Below are positions 1-7,799 of a stretch of DNA of 64,000 nucleotides, piece after piece. Below the pieces are notes generated by a model. The model did not search any database. It was not told the DNA's origin and saw only the letters and a list, made by a program, of their open reading frames with translations. The position numbers were made by a program, and so were the translations under genes. Source of the stretch: Methylophaga sp. (GTDB lineage: Bacteria; Pseudomonadota; Gammaproteobacteria; Nitrosococcales; Methylophagaceae); assembly GCA_002696735.1 (NCBI GenBank), contig NZSL01000012.1, positions 312,670-376,669 of the forward strand. The letters are read 5' to 3'. Each line of letters starts with the position of its first letter. Within the stretch, counting starts at the first letter, position 1.

Positions 1-224
1 AAACTGGTGTCGAAATGATCAGCAATGGCTCGTTTACCACGGCCAGTTATAAAACCAATTTGTGAAATGCCTGCCTCCATGGCTTCTTCAACACCATATT
101 GAATCAAAGGCTTACTGACAATGGGTAACATTTCTTTGGGCATTGCTTTCGTTGCAGGAAGAAATCGTGTGCCATAACCTGCCGCAGGGAATAAACATTT
201 TCTTATAAGACTTTTTACAGCCAT
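1..224 (-). CDS. galU: UTP-glucose-1-phosphate uridylyltransferase, N-terminal part
   Basis: The first 224 bases, read on the minus strand, encode the start of GalU, which makes UDP-glucose from UTP and glucose-1-phosphate in the cytoplasm. The protein begins [20 protein letters not shown] and continues through [15 protein letters not shown] and [11 protein letters not shown], the nucleotide-binding G-x-G-T-R signature and the lysine-rich segment typical of the family. The ATG sits at 222-224, preceded by an AAGGA ribosome-binding site. The gene runs off the left edge, so only about 74 residues are visible. It is divergent from galE, and the two share a 247-base promoter region. UDP-glucose is the substrate for the epimerase next door. 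Confidence 0.93.
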   Translation of the reverse strand, partial: MAVKSLIRKCLFPAAGYGTRFLPATKAMPKEMLPIVSKPLIQYGVEEAMEAGISQIGFITGRGKRAIADHFDTS

Positions 225-471
225 TGACGAGATCCTTATCAAACTGTTGTGGAAAAAAGAGATGACGTTAAGCTAAAGTAATTGCCTGTGAAGTTCAAGA
301 ACTCCATAGTTAAACAACATTAGATAAGTCATAGTTGGACTGATATATTGTAAAGGTTAAACATTACTATTTAGTTTCGCTCAAAAAAATCCTTTTTAAA
401 GTTCGGGCAAAGAGGTCTATGAATTCTGCCTAGGTGGATTTCAATGTTTTTGGGTGCAACAAGGAATAAAA
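225..471. promoter_or_regulatory. divergent galU/galE intergenic region
   Basis: This AT-rich spacer separates the start codons of galU (minus) and galE (plus), so it must hold both promoters. I see no clear -35/-10 pair with good spacing and no strong palindrome. The galE ribosome-binding site (AAGGA at 461-465) is at its right edge. Confidence 0.4.
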
Positions 472-1452
472 ATGAAAGTTTTAGTACTGGGCGGTGCAGG
501 TTACATTGGATCGCATATTTGCAAGGCATTGGCCTTGATGAATCATCAAACGCTGGTATTAGATAACCTTAGCACTGGTCATCGAGAAGCGGTTCGCTGG
601 AGTCAATTCATTGAAGCCGATATTCTGGATGCCGAAGCATTGCTCAGTATTTTGCAGGATGAAGGACCATTTGATCTGATAATGCATTTTTGTGCCAAGT
701 CACTGGTTGGTGAATCAGTACAAAATCCGGCGTTATATTACCGAAATAATGTTGCTGGTACCTTAAACCTGTTGGATGCAATGGTAGCAACCGGACACGA
801 TAAACTTGTGTTCTCGTCTACTGCCGCCGTATTTGGCATGCCTGAGCAAGAATTAATAGATGAGCAGCACTCCCGTATGCCGATAAATCCTTATGGCCAA
901 TCAAAGAAAATGATTGAGGATGTGTTGGGGGATTATCATCATGCATATGGTATAAAGTCTGTGGCATTACGCTATTTTAATGCCTGTGGCGCAGATCCAG
1001 ACGGCGAAATCGGCGAACGTCATGAACCTGAAACACATTTAATTCCTAATATTCTTAAATCTGCCATTGCCGGCAAAGCATCAACATTAAAAGTGTTTGG
1101 TGATAATTATCCAACACCTGATGGCACCTGCATTCGGGATTATATTCATGTAAACGATTTGGCTTCAGCCCATATTCTGGCAGGAGAATATTTACAACAG
1201 CATGATGGTGCCTTTGCTTTCAATCTGGGCAATGGTAATGGCTTTAGTGTTCTGCAAGTAATTGAAGCAGCCAAGCAAGTAGTTCAGCACGATATCGCTT
1301 TTACGATTGAACCCCCAAGAGCTGGCGATCCATCAGTTCTGGTAGCAGATTCATCAGTGGCAAGAAAAGCTCTGGGATGGCAGCCTGCATTTACGGACAT
1401 TGAATCAATTATCGAAACAGCATGGGCTTGGCATCAAAATGAAAGATTTTAG
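472..1452 (+). CDS. galE: UDP-glucose 4-epimerase
   Basis: This 326-aa protein interconverts UDP-glucose and UDP-galactose, supplying galactose-type precursors for EPS. It is an extended short-chain dehydrogenase: the NAD-binding G-x-x-G-x-x-G (GGAGYIGSH) lies near residue 7 and the catalytic pair is Y141 and K145 (YGQSK). The C-terminal half carries the GalE signature GTCIRDYIHVNDLA. A GTG at 454 is also in frame, but ATG at 472 has AAGGA at a suitable distance and starts directly with the Rossmann strand (MKVLVLGG), so 472 is preferred. The stop codon TAG is formed by the first bases of the repeat element that follows, suggesting insertion at the very end of the gene. Confidence 0.95.
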   Translation: MKVLVLGGAGYIGSHICKALALMNHQTLVLDNLSTGHREAVRWSQFIEADILDAEALLSILQDEGPFDLIMHFCAKSLVGESVQNPALYYRNNVAGTLNLLDAMVATGHDKLVFSSTAAVFGMPEQELIDEQHSRMPINPYGQSKKMIEDVLGDYHHAYGIKSVALRYFNACGADPDGEIGERHEPETHLIPNILKSAIAGKASTLKVFGDNYPTPDGTCIRDYIHVNDLASAHILAGEYLQQHDGAFAFNLGNGNGFSVLQVIEAAKQVVQHDIAFTIEPPRAGDPSVLVADSSVARKALGWQPAFTDIESIIETAWAWHQNERF

Positions 1453-1717
1453 GGTCTTTTTATCTTTCATAGCCACCTCTGTTGTGACTGAAAATACACC
1501 ACTCAAGGCGCGAGGAGAGCAGTTTAGTGACTCTAAATAAACGACGAGCAACGAAGAGTGGTGTATTTTCAGCCTCAACCCGAAGGGCTGGGACTATTTT
1601 TCCGTCCCACTGCGTTGGAAATGATTTATGTAGAACAACTACATCGCATCATTTCCGCCTTGTTGGACAAAAAAACAGCCTCCAGCAGTGGTGGCTATGA
1701 AAGATAAAAAGACCCTA
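1450..1717. repeat. MITE-like repeat, copy 1
   Basis: A 268-base element is bounded by near-perfect terminal inverted repeats of about 27 bases, TAGGGTCTTTTTATC... on the left and its reverse complement ending GACCCTA on the right. Inside are hairpins built from modules such as GACTGAAAAT and AACCCGAAGGGCTGGGACT. Related copies occur at 1721-1976, 42871-43076, 43719-44176 and 62589-62856. It encodes no convincing protein; short frames inside it are accidental. The termini and size fit a non-autonomous transposable element. No target duplication beyond TA could be established. Confidence 0.8.
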
Positions 1718-1720
1718 GAA

Positions 1721-1976
1721 TTGTTTATTTTTCATAGCCACCTCTGTTGTGACTGAAAATGTACCAATCAAGGCGCGAGGAGAGCAGTTTAGTGACTCTA
1801 AATAAACGACGAGCAACGAAGAGTGGTGCATTTTCAGCCTCAACCCAAAGGGCTGGGACTATTTTTCCGTCCCACTGCGTTGGAAATGACTTATGTAGAA
1901 CAACTGCATCGCATCATTTCCGCCTTGTTGGACAAAAAAATAGCCTCCAGCAGCGGTGGCTATGAAAGATAAACAA
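1721..1976. repeat. MITE-like repeat, copy 2 (tandem, worn ends)
   Basis: This is nearly identical to copy 1 over most of its length and follows it after a few bases in the same orientation. Its inverted termini (TTGTTTAT-TTTCATAGCC and the complement) lack the outer TAGGGC bases, so it is probably a truncated or eroded copy. Its right end lies 22 bases before manC, so it separates manC from galE and may carry or disrupt the promoter for manC. Confidence 0.78.
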
Positions 1977-1998
1977 ATCCTTGTGAGGAAGACTTGAG

Positions 1999-3399
1999 AT
2001 GATTCCAGTAATTTTATCCGGTGGTTCCGGAAGCCGTTTATGGCCATTATCACGAAAAAATAAGCCTAAACAGTTTTTGACCTTGTTTAACGATTCATCG
2101 ATGTTTCAAAGCACGCTTACTCGTTTAAATGGCTTGGATTCTCTGGAAGCTCCGTTAATTGTTTGCAATAACGAGCATCGTTTTATGGTAGCTGAACAGC
2201 TTCAGGAGATTGGTCTGGATGCTAAAGGCATTATTCTTGAACCCTGTGCTCGTAATACCGCTCCAGCGATTGCTCTGGCAGCATTAAAGGCCATGGATAA
2301 CGGCGAAGATCCGTTACTGTTAATATTAGCTGCAGATCATCTTATTTCGGATGTCACTGCTTTTCATAAGGCTATTGAACAAGCACAAATACTGGCTGAA
2401 CAAGATAAACTGGTTACTTTTGGTATTCAGCCACAATCTGCTCACACCGGCTATGGCTATATTGAAGCAGAAGAAAAGTCGAAACCCAGTTCAGTAAAAC
2501 GTTTTATCGAAAAACCGGATTTGGCTACAGCAGAGTCCTACCTGTCTGCCGGAAACTTTTTCTGGAACAGTGGAATGTTTTTGTTTAAAGCCTCCGCATA
2601 TATTAAAGAGCTCGCACGCTTTTCGCCTGAGATGTTGTCTTCCTGTAAACAATCCCTTGAAAAAGCGGTTATCGATCTTGATTTTGTCCGTGTTGATCCC
2701 GAGCTTTTTGAGCAAAGTCCGAGTGACTCAATTGATTACGCGGTTATGGAAAAAACCGATAAAGCTATGGTTGTTCCACTCGATGCGGGCTGGAGTGATG
2801 TCGGTTCATGGTCTTCTTTATGGGAAGCTTTCACCCGTGATGCTGATCAGAATGTGTTGATCGGCGATGTTCTGGTTGAAAATGTTCATAACGCCTATAT
2901 TCATAGCGAAAATCGTCTGGTGACGGTGTTAGGCCTGGACGATGTGATTGTTGTTGAAACACATGATGCTGTCATGGTGGCGCATAAAGATCAGGCACAA
3001 AAAGTTAAAACAATCGTTGAAGAACTGACCCGACAAAACCGTAAAGAAGTTATAACCCATCGTAAATGTTATCGCCCATGGGGTAATTACGACTCTGTTG
3101 ATATGGGTGACCGATTTCAAGTGAAGCGCATATTGGTGAACCCGGGCGCATCTTTGTCATTGCAAATGCATTACCATCGTGCTGAACACTGGGTAGTGGT
3201 AAGTGGAACCGCTGAAGTCACACGGGATGATGAGGTCATGTTACTGGGCGAAAACGAATCAACATTTATTCCTCTTGGAAGTGTGCATCGTTTACGTAAT
3301 CCTGGACGAGTCCCTTTGGAAATCATTGAGGTACAATCCGGCGCCTACCTTGAAGAAGATGACATTATCAGGCTTCAAGATACCTATAACCGTAAATAA
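1999..3399 (+). CDS. manC: mannose-1-phosphate guanylyltransferase / mannose-6-phosphate isomerase
   Basis: A bifunctional type II PMI-GMP enzyme of 466 aa, the normal family length. It makes mannose-6-phosphate and then GDP-mannose, the donor for mannose, fucose or related sugars in the EPS. The N-terminal nucleotidyltransferase domain starts with LSGGSGSRLWPLSR (about residues 6-19) and has the FIEKPD sugar-binding motif near residue 168. The C-terminal cupin is the isomerase, with metal-binding histidines in SLQMHYHRAEHW. The start has a good GAGGAAG ribosome-binding site. It is followed 28 bases later by the priming transferase, so the two are probably co-transcribed. Confidence 0.95.
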   Translation: MIPVILSGGSGSRLWPLSRKNKPKQFLTLFNDSSMFQSTLTRLNGLDSLEAPLIVCNNEHRFMVAEQLQEIGLDAKGIILEPCARNTAPAIALAALKAMDNGEDPLLLILAADHLISDVTAFHKAIEQAQILAEQDKLVTFGIQPQSAHTGYGYIEAEEKSKPSSVKRFIEKPDLATAESYLSAGNFFWNSGMFLFKASAYIKELARFSPEMLSSCKQSLEKAVIDLDFVRVDPELFEQSPSDSIDYAVMEKTDKAMVVPLDAGWSDVGSWSSLWEAFTRDADQNVLIGDVLVENVHNAYIHSENRLVTVLGLDDVIVVETHDAVMVAHKDQAQKVKTIVEELTRQNRKEVITHRKCYRPWGNYDSVDMGDRFQVKRILVNPGASLSLQMHYHRAEHWVVVSGTAEVTRDDEVMLLGENESTFIPLGSVHRLRNPGRVPLEIIEVQSGAYLEEDDIIRLQDTYNRK

Positions 3400-3427
3400 C
3401 AGAATAAGAGATGGCCTAAGGACAATT

Positions 3428-4831
3428 ATGGCGCAAGGAAAAATCAGACATTACGACTCAAAAATTAATGCTATTTCAAGGCTAATTGATAGTGCCATTA
3501 TATTAGTAACCTTTCTGGCTTTAATGGATTTGTTTGCTATTGAATGGCAACCAAAGCATGTCTGGTCTTTATTATTTTCAATTATTCTTTTTCACTTCTT
3601 TGCCGAATCACAGGATGCCTATCGTTCATGGCGCGGGACGTATCTAAGGGACGAGGTTACTGCAGTATTATTTTCCTGGGGTACGAGTATCGCGGTATTG
3701 GTGGCTATCGAACTGATTGTCATTAATGAACAAACCTATGCAACACCTTTCATATTAATCTGGATAATCGCTACACCTATCGAGTTGATTTCCTGGCATG
3801 CCATCGTTCGAATGGTGCTTGGAATAATGCGATCCAAGGGGTTAAATACCCGACGCGTGGCTATTGTAGGAGCGACGAAGCTTGGTTATCGACTGGAAAA
3901 ATCCTTTGATGAAATGGAATGGACAGGTTACCGTTTCAGTGGTTTCTACGATGATCGTAAACCTGCCCCAAATCGTCGTTTAGAAGAAAATGCAGCGACT
4001 GTCCTTGGCAGTATCGAAGACTTAATAAGAGATTGCCGTACAGGAAAAATCGACATTGTCTTTATTACATTATCTTTGGCAGCTGAAGCCCGTATTCGTT
4101 TGATTACTGAAAAGCTTGCTGATACTACCGCTTCGGTTTATTTGGTACCCGATTTGTTTACTTTTAATCTGCTTAACTCCAGATGGGTGGATTATCAGGG
4201 AATAACGGCAATCAGCATTTATGAGACACCCTTTGCCGGTATTGATAGTGCAATCAAACGCATTGAAGATATTGTTTTGAGTTTTTTGATACTGTGTCTG
4301 ATAGCCATTCCGATGTTATTGATAGCCATTGGCATTAAAGCGACTTCCAAAGGTCCTGTGTTTTTTAAACAGACACGTTATGGAATGGATGGTGAAAAAA
4401 TAAAAGTCTGGAAGTTTCGTACCATGACAGTTGCTGAAGATGGGGATAAGGTCATTCAAGCCCAAAAGAACGATCAAAGGGTCACACATTTTGGCAAAAT
4501 TTTACGAAGAACTTCACTTGATGAATTACCACAATTCTTCAATTCGTTAGGCGGTTCTATGTCAATCGTTGGCCCAAGGCCACATGCTGTAGCGCACAAT
4601 GAAGAATATAGAGCGAAAATCCAAGGGTATATGCTTCGGCATAAGGTTAAGCCGGGTATTACCGGTCTTGCCCAGATAAATGGTTTTCGTGGAGAGACGG
4701 ATACGCTGGATAAAATGGAAGGGCGTATCAAATATGATCTACAGTATATTCAAACCTGGACATTGCTTCTTGATCTGAAAATTATTTTATTAACGATCAC
4801 TAGAGGTTTTGTTGGAAAGGATGTATATTAA
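3428..4831 (+). CDS. undecaprenyl-phosphate hexose phosphotransferase (WcaJ-like EPS priming enzyme)
   Basis: A 467-aa polyprenyl glycosylphosphotransferase that transfers a hexose-1-phosphate to undecaprenyl phosphate at the inner membrane, starting EPS repeat-unit synthesis. The N-terminal third has about four to five membrane helices, followed by a Rossmann-like CoA-binding region (RRVAIVGATKLGYRLE). A further helix near residue 285 precedes the bacterial sugar-transferase catalytic domain with KVWKFRTM, RRTSLDELPQ and SIVGPRPH. The frame is open upstream to 3203, but that part overlaps manC. ATG at 3428 has AAGGACA just before it and gives the expected family length. Glucose or galactose specificity cannot be decided from sequence alone. 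Confidence 0.9.
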   Translation: MAQGKIRHYDSKINAISRLIDSAIILVTFLALMDLFAIEWQPKHVWSLLFSIILFHFFAESQDAYRSWRGTYLRDEVTAVLFSWGTSIAVLVAIELIVINEQTYATPFILIWIIATPIELISWHAIVRMVLGIMRSKGLNTRRVAIVGATKLGYRLEKSFDEMEWTGYRFSGFYDDRKPAPNRRLEENAATVLGSIEDLIRDCRTGKIDIVFITLSLAAEARIRLITEKLADTTASVYLVPDLFTFNLLNSRWVDYQGITAISIYETPFAGIDSAIKRIEDIVLSFLILCLIAIPMLLIAIGIKATSKGPVFFKQTRYGMDGEKIKVWKFRTMTVAEDGDKVIQAQKNDQRVTHFGKILRRTSLDELPQFFNSLGGSMSIVGPRPHAVAHNEEYRAKIQGYMLRHKVKPGITGLAQINGFRGETDTLDKMEGRIKYDLQYIQTWTLLLDLKIILLTITRGFVGKDVY

Positions 4832-5029
4832 TGTCCAGAGTTAAATTTTCGGTATGACATCGCTGTCTAGCCAACAAAAAATTTAAACTCGTTCCTAAGA
4901 TTAAAACTCACTTGCAATTCCTTTGACTGAGTTATCTATCAACACGATAGGTAATGCGCATATCAGAAATGTCGGCTGAGAGAAACATCTGGGAGTCAAT
5001 CATTTCGGGTTCAATGTTGTTCCCGACAA

Positions 5030-5104
5030 TCTAGCCTAACTTACCGTGAGGTGAGGTCGGAAAGCCATGGGTCTTTAAAGTTAAGATCGCCAGGTTGCAT
5101 TGTT
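5030..5104 (+). ncRNA. c-di-GMP-I (GEMM)-like riboswitch, copy 1
   Basis: The leader of the first VPxPA gene has a GTGA-tetraloop hairpin (CTTACCGTGAGGTGAG), the core CGGAAAGCCATGGG and a second stem TCTT...AAGA closed by GCCAGGTTGC. This order matches the two-stem layout of class I c-di-GMP riboswitches. GACAAT (5025-5030) can pair with ATTGTT (5099-5104) to close the domain. No terminator lies between it and the ATG 28 bases later, so control would be at translation. The core has GGAAAGCC where the usual family has GCAAAGCC, so the family call is probable, not certain. Confidence 0.6.
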
Positions 5105-5131
5105 TCATTTTTTCATCAAAAGGAAAAAATT

Positions 5132-5641
5132 ATGAAAAAATCAATGCTATTTTTTGCAGCCTTGTTGTTCTCGATTAACGTCAATGCAGCTACCTTATCG
5201 TTAACAGGTACTGGTTCTATTGGAGCAACCCAAAACGTCGATCTAAACAATAACAGCACTGTGCTTGCTGGTGGTTTTGTTGCTGCTCGCGGCCTTTGGA
5301 GTTCAGCTTTTAATGCAACTACAGATGCTGATACACCCGTAGTTATTGAATGGTCATTCAACCCTACTACTAGCCTTGGTTCCGCCCAACTTGCTTTTGG
5401 TGAAGTTGGTGGCCCATTACAAATGTTTAATATTAGTAGTGACTTTATTTTCAATGCTTCCATGACAGCTGGTACGACATATCTTGTTGCTATTTTGAAC
5501 GCAACCTCAAATATATTGAAGTATGACCTGTCAATTTCACCATCAGCTGTTCCGATTCCAGCTGCATTGTGGTTAATGGCTCCAGCATTAATGGGTTTTT
5601 TCGGCTTACGTCGTAGAGCACTTAAATCTGCTACAGCTTAA
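5132..5641 (+). CDS. VPLPA-CTERM secreted protein, paralog 1
   Basis: A 169-aa exported protein of unknown function. It has a Sec signal peptide (MKKSMLFFAALLFSINVNA, cleavage before ATLSL) and a beta-rich domain of about 110 aa containing NNNSTVLAGG and EWSFNPTTSLGSAQLAFG. The tail has the exosortase sorting pattern: VPIPAALWL, a hydrophobic helix, then RRRALK. It should be recognised by XrtD encoded at 37087. The frame extends upstream through the riboswitch, but ATG at 5132 has AAAGGAAAAA before it and starts the signal peptide. It is the most divergent in sequence upstream but clearly related to the four genes that follow. Confidence 0.85.
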   Translation: MKKSMLFFAALLFSINVNAATLSLTGTGSIGATQNVDLNNNSTVLAGGFVAARGLWSSAFNATTDADTPVVIEWSFNPTTSLGSAQLAFGEVGGPLQMFNISSDFIFNASMTAGTTYLVAILNATSNILKYDLSISPSAVPIPAALWLMAPALMGFFGLRRRALKSATA

Positions 5642-5672
5642 TTTTAAACGTATTGAATTCCTGCTTACTTGA

Positions 5673-5695
5673 GGAAAGGAGCTTTGTTCCTTTCC
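5673..5695 (+). terminator. possible terminator after VPLPA paralog 1
   Basis: GGAAAGGA and TCCTTTCC form an 8-bp stem around a short loop. Only a weak T-run follows, so termination efficiency is doubtful. Confidence 0.5.
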
Positions 5696-5721
5696 TTAAA
5701 TTGCAAAACCATTGTAAACAC

Positions 5722-5737
5722 TGTGAATCAATTCACA
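5722..5737. promoter_or_regulatory. CRP-like operator (TGTGAATCAATTCACA)
   Basis: The site matches the CRP/Vfr/Clp consensus TGTGA-N6-TCACA perfectly, with arms of 7 bases (TGTGAAT/ATTCACA). It lies about 150 bases upstream of riboswitch copy 2, where a promoter for paralog 2 should be. The rest of the 5696-5885 spacer shows nothing else that I can name. Confidence 0.5.
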
Positions 5738-5885
5738 TTTGATTAAAGATTTGAGTTAATCCAGCTAAATTTTGTGTTGCAGGGCTCATTATTTGTAACA
5801 AATTAACAGTATTGTTCAACCGTCACTTGAGAGCTGTTTCTAAGTGGCTTTATTTGTTGGGAACGGAAATGGTTCCTATTTTAAA

Positions 5886-5958
5886 TCGCCAAACTTGTCG
5901 TGAGGCAAGGTCGGAAAGCCACGGGTCTTCAGGTATTATTTGAAGATGGCTGGGTTGC
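5886..5958 (+). ncRNA. c-di-GMP-I (GEMM)-like riboswitch, copy 2
   Basis: It has the same architecture as copy 1: GCCAAACTTGTCGTGAGGCA hairpin with GTGA loop, core CGGAAAGCCACGGG, stem TCTTCA...TGAAGA, closing GGCTGGGTTGC. The stem arms differ from copies 1 and 3 by compensating changes (TTGTC/GGCAA versus TTACC/GGTAA), which supports a real RNA structure. A small TTAATT/AATTAA hairpin follows, directly before the AAAGGAA ribosome-binding site. Confidence 0.65.
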
Positions 5959-5990
5959 ATTGCTTAATTTTTCAATTAAAGGAAATTACG

Positions 5991-6515
5991 ATGAAAAATG
6001 CGATGCTATTTTGTATAGCTTTATTGTTCTCAGTTAGTGCTAATGCGGCTACATTGAGTTTATCAACTGTCGGATCAAATGGTGCGACTCAAGAAATCAG
6101 TTTAAATAACAACAGCACTGTGCTTGCTGGTGGTACTGTTGCTAATTCAGGTTCTTGGGAATCATTGTTTGATGTTACAACTGATGTTGATACTCCTGTA
6201 AGAGTTGAGTGGTCATTTAATCCTTCAACAAGCTTGGATTCAGCTCAATTGGCTTTTGGTCTGGTTTCTGGCCCTGGTGGTAATTATGTTGGTTTTCCAA
6301 CTATTTTTAATATCACTGGTGACTTTATCTTTACTGCCATTTTGACTGCAGGTTCATATTTTGCAGTAGATATTCTTAATGCCACTTCAGGTATTTTGAA
6401 ATATGACCTGTCAATCTCTGCAGTACCAGTACCAGCTGCATTGTGGTTGTTTGCACCAGCACTGTTAGGCTTCTTCGGTATACGCCGTCAAGCACGGAAA
6501 ACAGTGGTTGCATAA
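5991..6515 (+). CDS. VPLPA-CTERM secreted protein, paralog 2
   Basis: A 174-aa paralog of the preceding gene. The signal peptide is MKNAMLFCIALLFSVSANA, the mature protein begins ATLSLS, and a beta-rich domain includes NNNSTVLAGGTVANSG and VEWSFNP. The tail is VPVPAALWLFAPALL, glycine-rich hydrophobic stretch, then RRQARK. ATG at 5991 is chosen over an upstream in-frame ATG inside the riboswitch because it has AAAGGAAATT before it and opens with a signal peptide. It is very close to paralog 3, both in protein and in its leader, which points to a recent duplication. Predicted role is as an exosortase-processed surface or matrix protein; the exact function is unknown. Confidence 0.85.
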   Translation: MKNAMLFCIALLFSVSANAATLSLSTVGSNGATQEISLNNNSTVLAGGTVANSGSWESLFDVTTDVDTPVRVEWSFNPSTSLDSAQLAFGLVSGPGGNYVGFPTIFNITGDFIFTAILTAGSYFAVDILNATSGILKYDLSISAVPVPAALWLFAPALLGFFGIRRQARKTVVA

Positions 6516-6550
6516 CACAAAATGAGTTAACAATATTGTTAGTTTTAAGA

Positions 6551-6578
6551 AAAGGGAGCTTCGGCTCCCTTTTTTTTT
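6551..6578 (+). terminator. rho-independent terminator after VPLPA paralog 2
   Basis: AAAGGGAGC-TTCG-GCTCCCTTT followed by a run of T is a textbook intrinsic terminator with a UUCG loop. Confidence 0.9.
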
Positions 6579-6670
6579 GCAGTTATGTACTTGATTCAGT
6601 TAGCTATTATTCACAGCATGAAGTGGGACAACCAATAGAATATTGTTATAAAGTTCATTAAATATGGATA

Positions 6671-6698
6671 TTGTGAGAAAAAGAAAATCAGCTATAAT
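6671..6698 (+). promoter_or_regulatory. candidate sigma-70 promoter for VPLPA paralog 3
   Basis: TTGTGA (6671-6676) and a perfect TATAAT (6693-6698) are separated by 16 bases. It lies about 150 bases upstream of riboswitch copy 3, giving a long leader. The rest of the 6579-6847 spacer shows nothing else recognisable. Confidence 0.4.
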
Positions 6699-6847
6699 CA
6701 GCCTGAAATATTTAATTTTTTTGCAATAAATTTGTCACTAGTACCATAGTACAATTTCAATCATGCAAATGAAGTAGTAGTGTTTAATCATCACCGAGAT
6801 ATTTCTTGGAGATAAAAAGTTCAGAGACAATGTTGTTTCTGTTTTTG

Positions 6848-6921
6848 TTGCCAAACTTACCGTGAGGTAAGGTCGGAAAGCCACGGATCTTCTGGCTGGG
6901 TTTTGAAGATGGCCGGGTTGC
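6848..6921 (+). ncRNA. c-di-GMP-I (GEMM)-like riboswitch, copy 3
   Basis: It contains GCCAAACTTACCGTGAGGTA (perfect TTACC/GGTAA stem with GTGA loop), core CGGAAAGCCACGGA, a TCTTC...GAAGA stem and GGCCGGGTTGC. The GCCACGG ... GGCCGGGTTGC half is the closest of the five to published class I c-di-GMP aptamers. As in copy 2, TTAATTTTTCAATTAA forms a hairpin abutting the ribosome-binding site. Confidence 0.66.
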
Positions 6922-6953
6922 ATTGCTTAATTTTTCAATTAAAGGAAATTATT

Positions 6954-7478
6954 ATGAAAAATGCGATGCTATTTTGTATAGCTTTATTGTTCTCAGTTGG
7001 TGCTAATGCCGCTACACTGACATTATCAACAGTTGGTTCTTCAGGTGCTACTCAAAGTATTGATCTGAATAACAACAGTACAGTTCTTGCTGGTGGTACT
7101 GTTGCTAATTCAGGAGTTTGGGAATCATTGTTTGATGTTACTACTGATGTTGATACACCAGTAAAAGTGGAGTGGTCATTTAACCCAACTAACAGCTTGA
7201 GTAATGCTCAATTGGCCTTTGGTCTGTTGACTGGACCTGGTGGTGGTTATGTTGGTGCGCCAACTATTTTTAACATCACTGGTGATTTTATCTTTACTGC
7301 TATTTTGACAGCGGGATCATTCTTTGGTGTTGATATTTTTAATGCCACATCAGATGTTCTGAAATACGACCTGTCAATTTCTGCAGTACCAGTACCAGCT
7401 GCATTATGGTTATTTGCTCCAGCATTGATGGGCTTTTTCGGTTTACGTCGTAAAGCACTGAAAACAGCTGCTGCATAG
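6954..7478 (+). CDS. VPLPA-CTERM secreted protein, paralog 3
   Basis: A 174-aa near-duplicate of paralog 2 with the same signal peptide pattern (MKNAMLFCIALLFSVGANA), the same NNNSTVLAGGTVANSG block and the same tail VPVPAALWLFAPALM...RRKALK. Differences concentrate in the middle loop regions (GPGGGYVGAPTIFNITGD). The start at 6954 has AAAGGAAATT before it. Each unit (leader, gene, terminator) appears to have been copied as a block. The likely fate is export, processing by XrtD and incorporation in the EPS layer, which is inference from the tail motif and locus. Confidence 0.85.
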   Translation: MKNAMLFCIALLFSVGANAATLTLSTVGSSGATQSIDLNNNSTVLAGGTVANSGVWESLFDVTTDVDTPVKVEWSFNPTNSLSNAQLAFGLLTGPGGGYVGAPTIFNITGDFIFTAILTAGSFFGVDIFNATSDVLKYDLSISAVPVPAALWLFAPALMGFFGLRRKALKTAAA

Positions 7479-7510
7479 TAACAAATGAGTTAACAATATT
7501 GTTGGTTCAA

Positions 7511-7540
7511 GGAAAGGGGGCTTCGGCTCCCTTTTCTTTG
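7511..7540 (+). terminator. rho-independent terminator after VPLPA paralog 3
   Basis: GAAAGGGGGC-TTCG-GCTCCCTTTTC is a stem with UUCG loop followed by T-rich sequence, homologous to the terminator after paralog 2. Confidence 0.85.
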
Positions 7541-7696
7541 TGGGGCTCAATATCATCAAAAGACTCTAAAGTTTTGCATCTGCGATTTACCTACATGATT
7601 TGAAAAATCCACAAAAACTGTTAGTCTGTAACTGAACTTTCACGAATATAAGAAAGTCTCAATTTTAGAAACAATTCTGTTTCTATCTTCAATATA

Positions 7697-7766
7697 AAGC
7701 CAAACTTGTCGTGAGGCAGGGTCGGAAAGCTACGGATCTTTAATTGACTAAAGATGGCCGGGCTGC
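7697..7766 (+). ncRNA. c-di-GMP-I (GEMM)-like riboswitch, copy 4
   Basis: GCCAAACTTGTCGTGAGGCA hairpin, core CGGAAAGCTACGGA, stem TCTTTA...TAAAGA and GGCCGGGCTGC. One base of the core differs (GCT for GCC), and the closing GGGTTGC has become GGGCTGC. The spacer from 7541 to 7696 shows no clear promoter. Confidence 0.6.
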
Positions 7767-7799
7767 ATTGCTTATTTTTTCACTTAGAAGGAAATTGCT

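Noticed and set aside
1759..1965. Open frame of 68 aa within the repeat
   Set aside because: It lies entirely within repeat copy 2, and the opposite strand is equally open. Similar fragments appear in other copies with broken frames.
3203..3427. N-terminal extension of the priming transferase
   Set aside because: It overlaps manC in another frame. The ATG at 3428 has a good ribosome-binding site and gives the family-typical length.
6443..6661. Open frame of 72 aa after VPLPA paralog 2
   Set aside because: It begins inside the paralog in another frame, crosses the terminator and lacks a ribosome-binding site.
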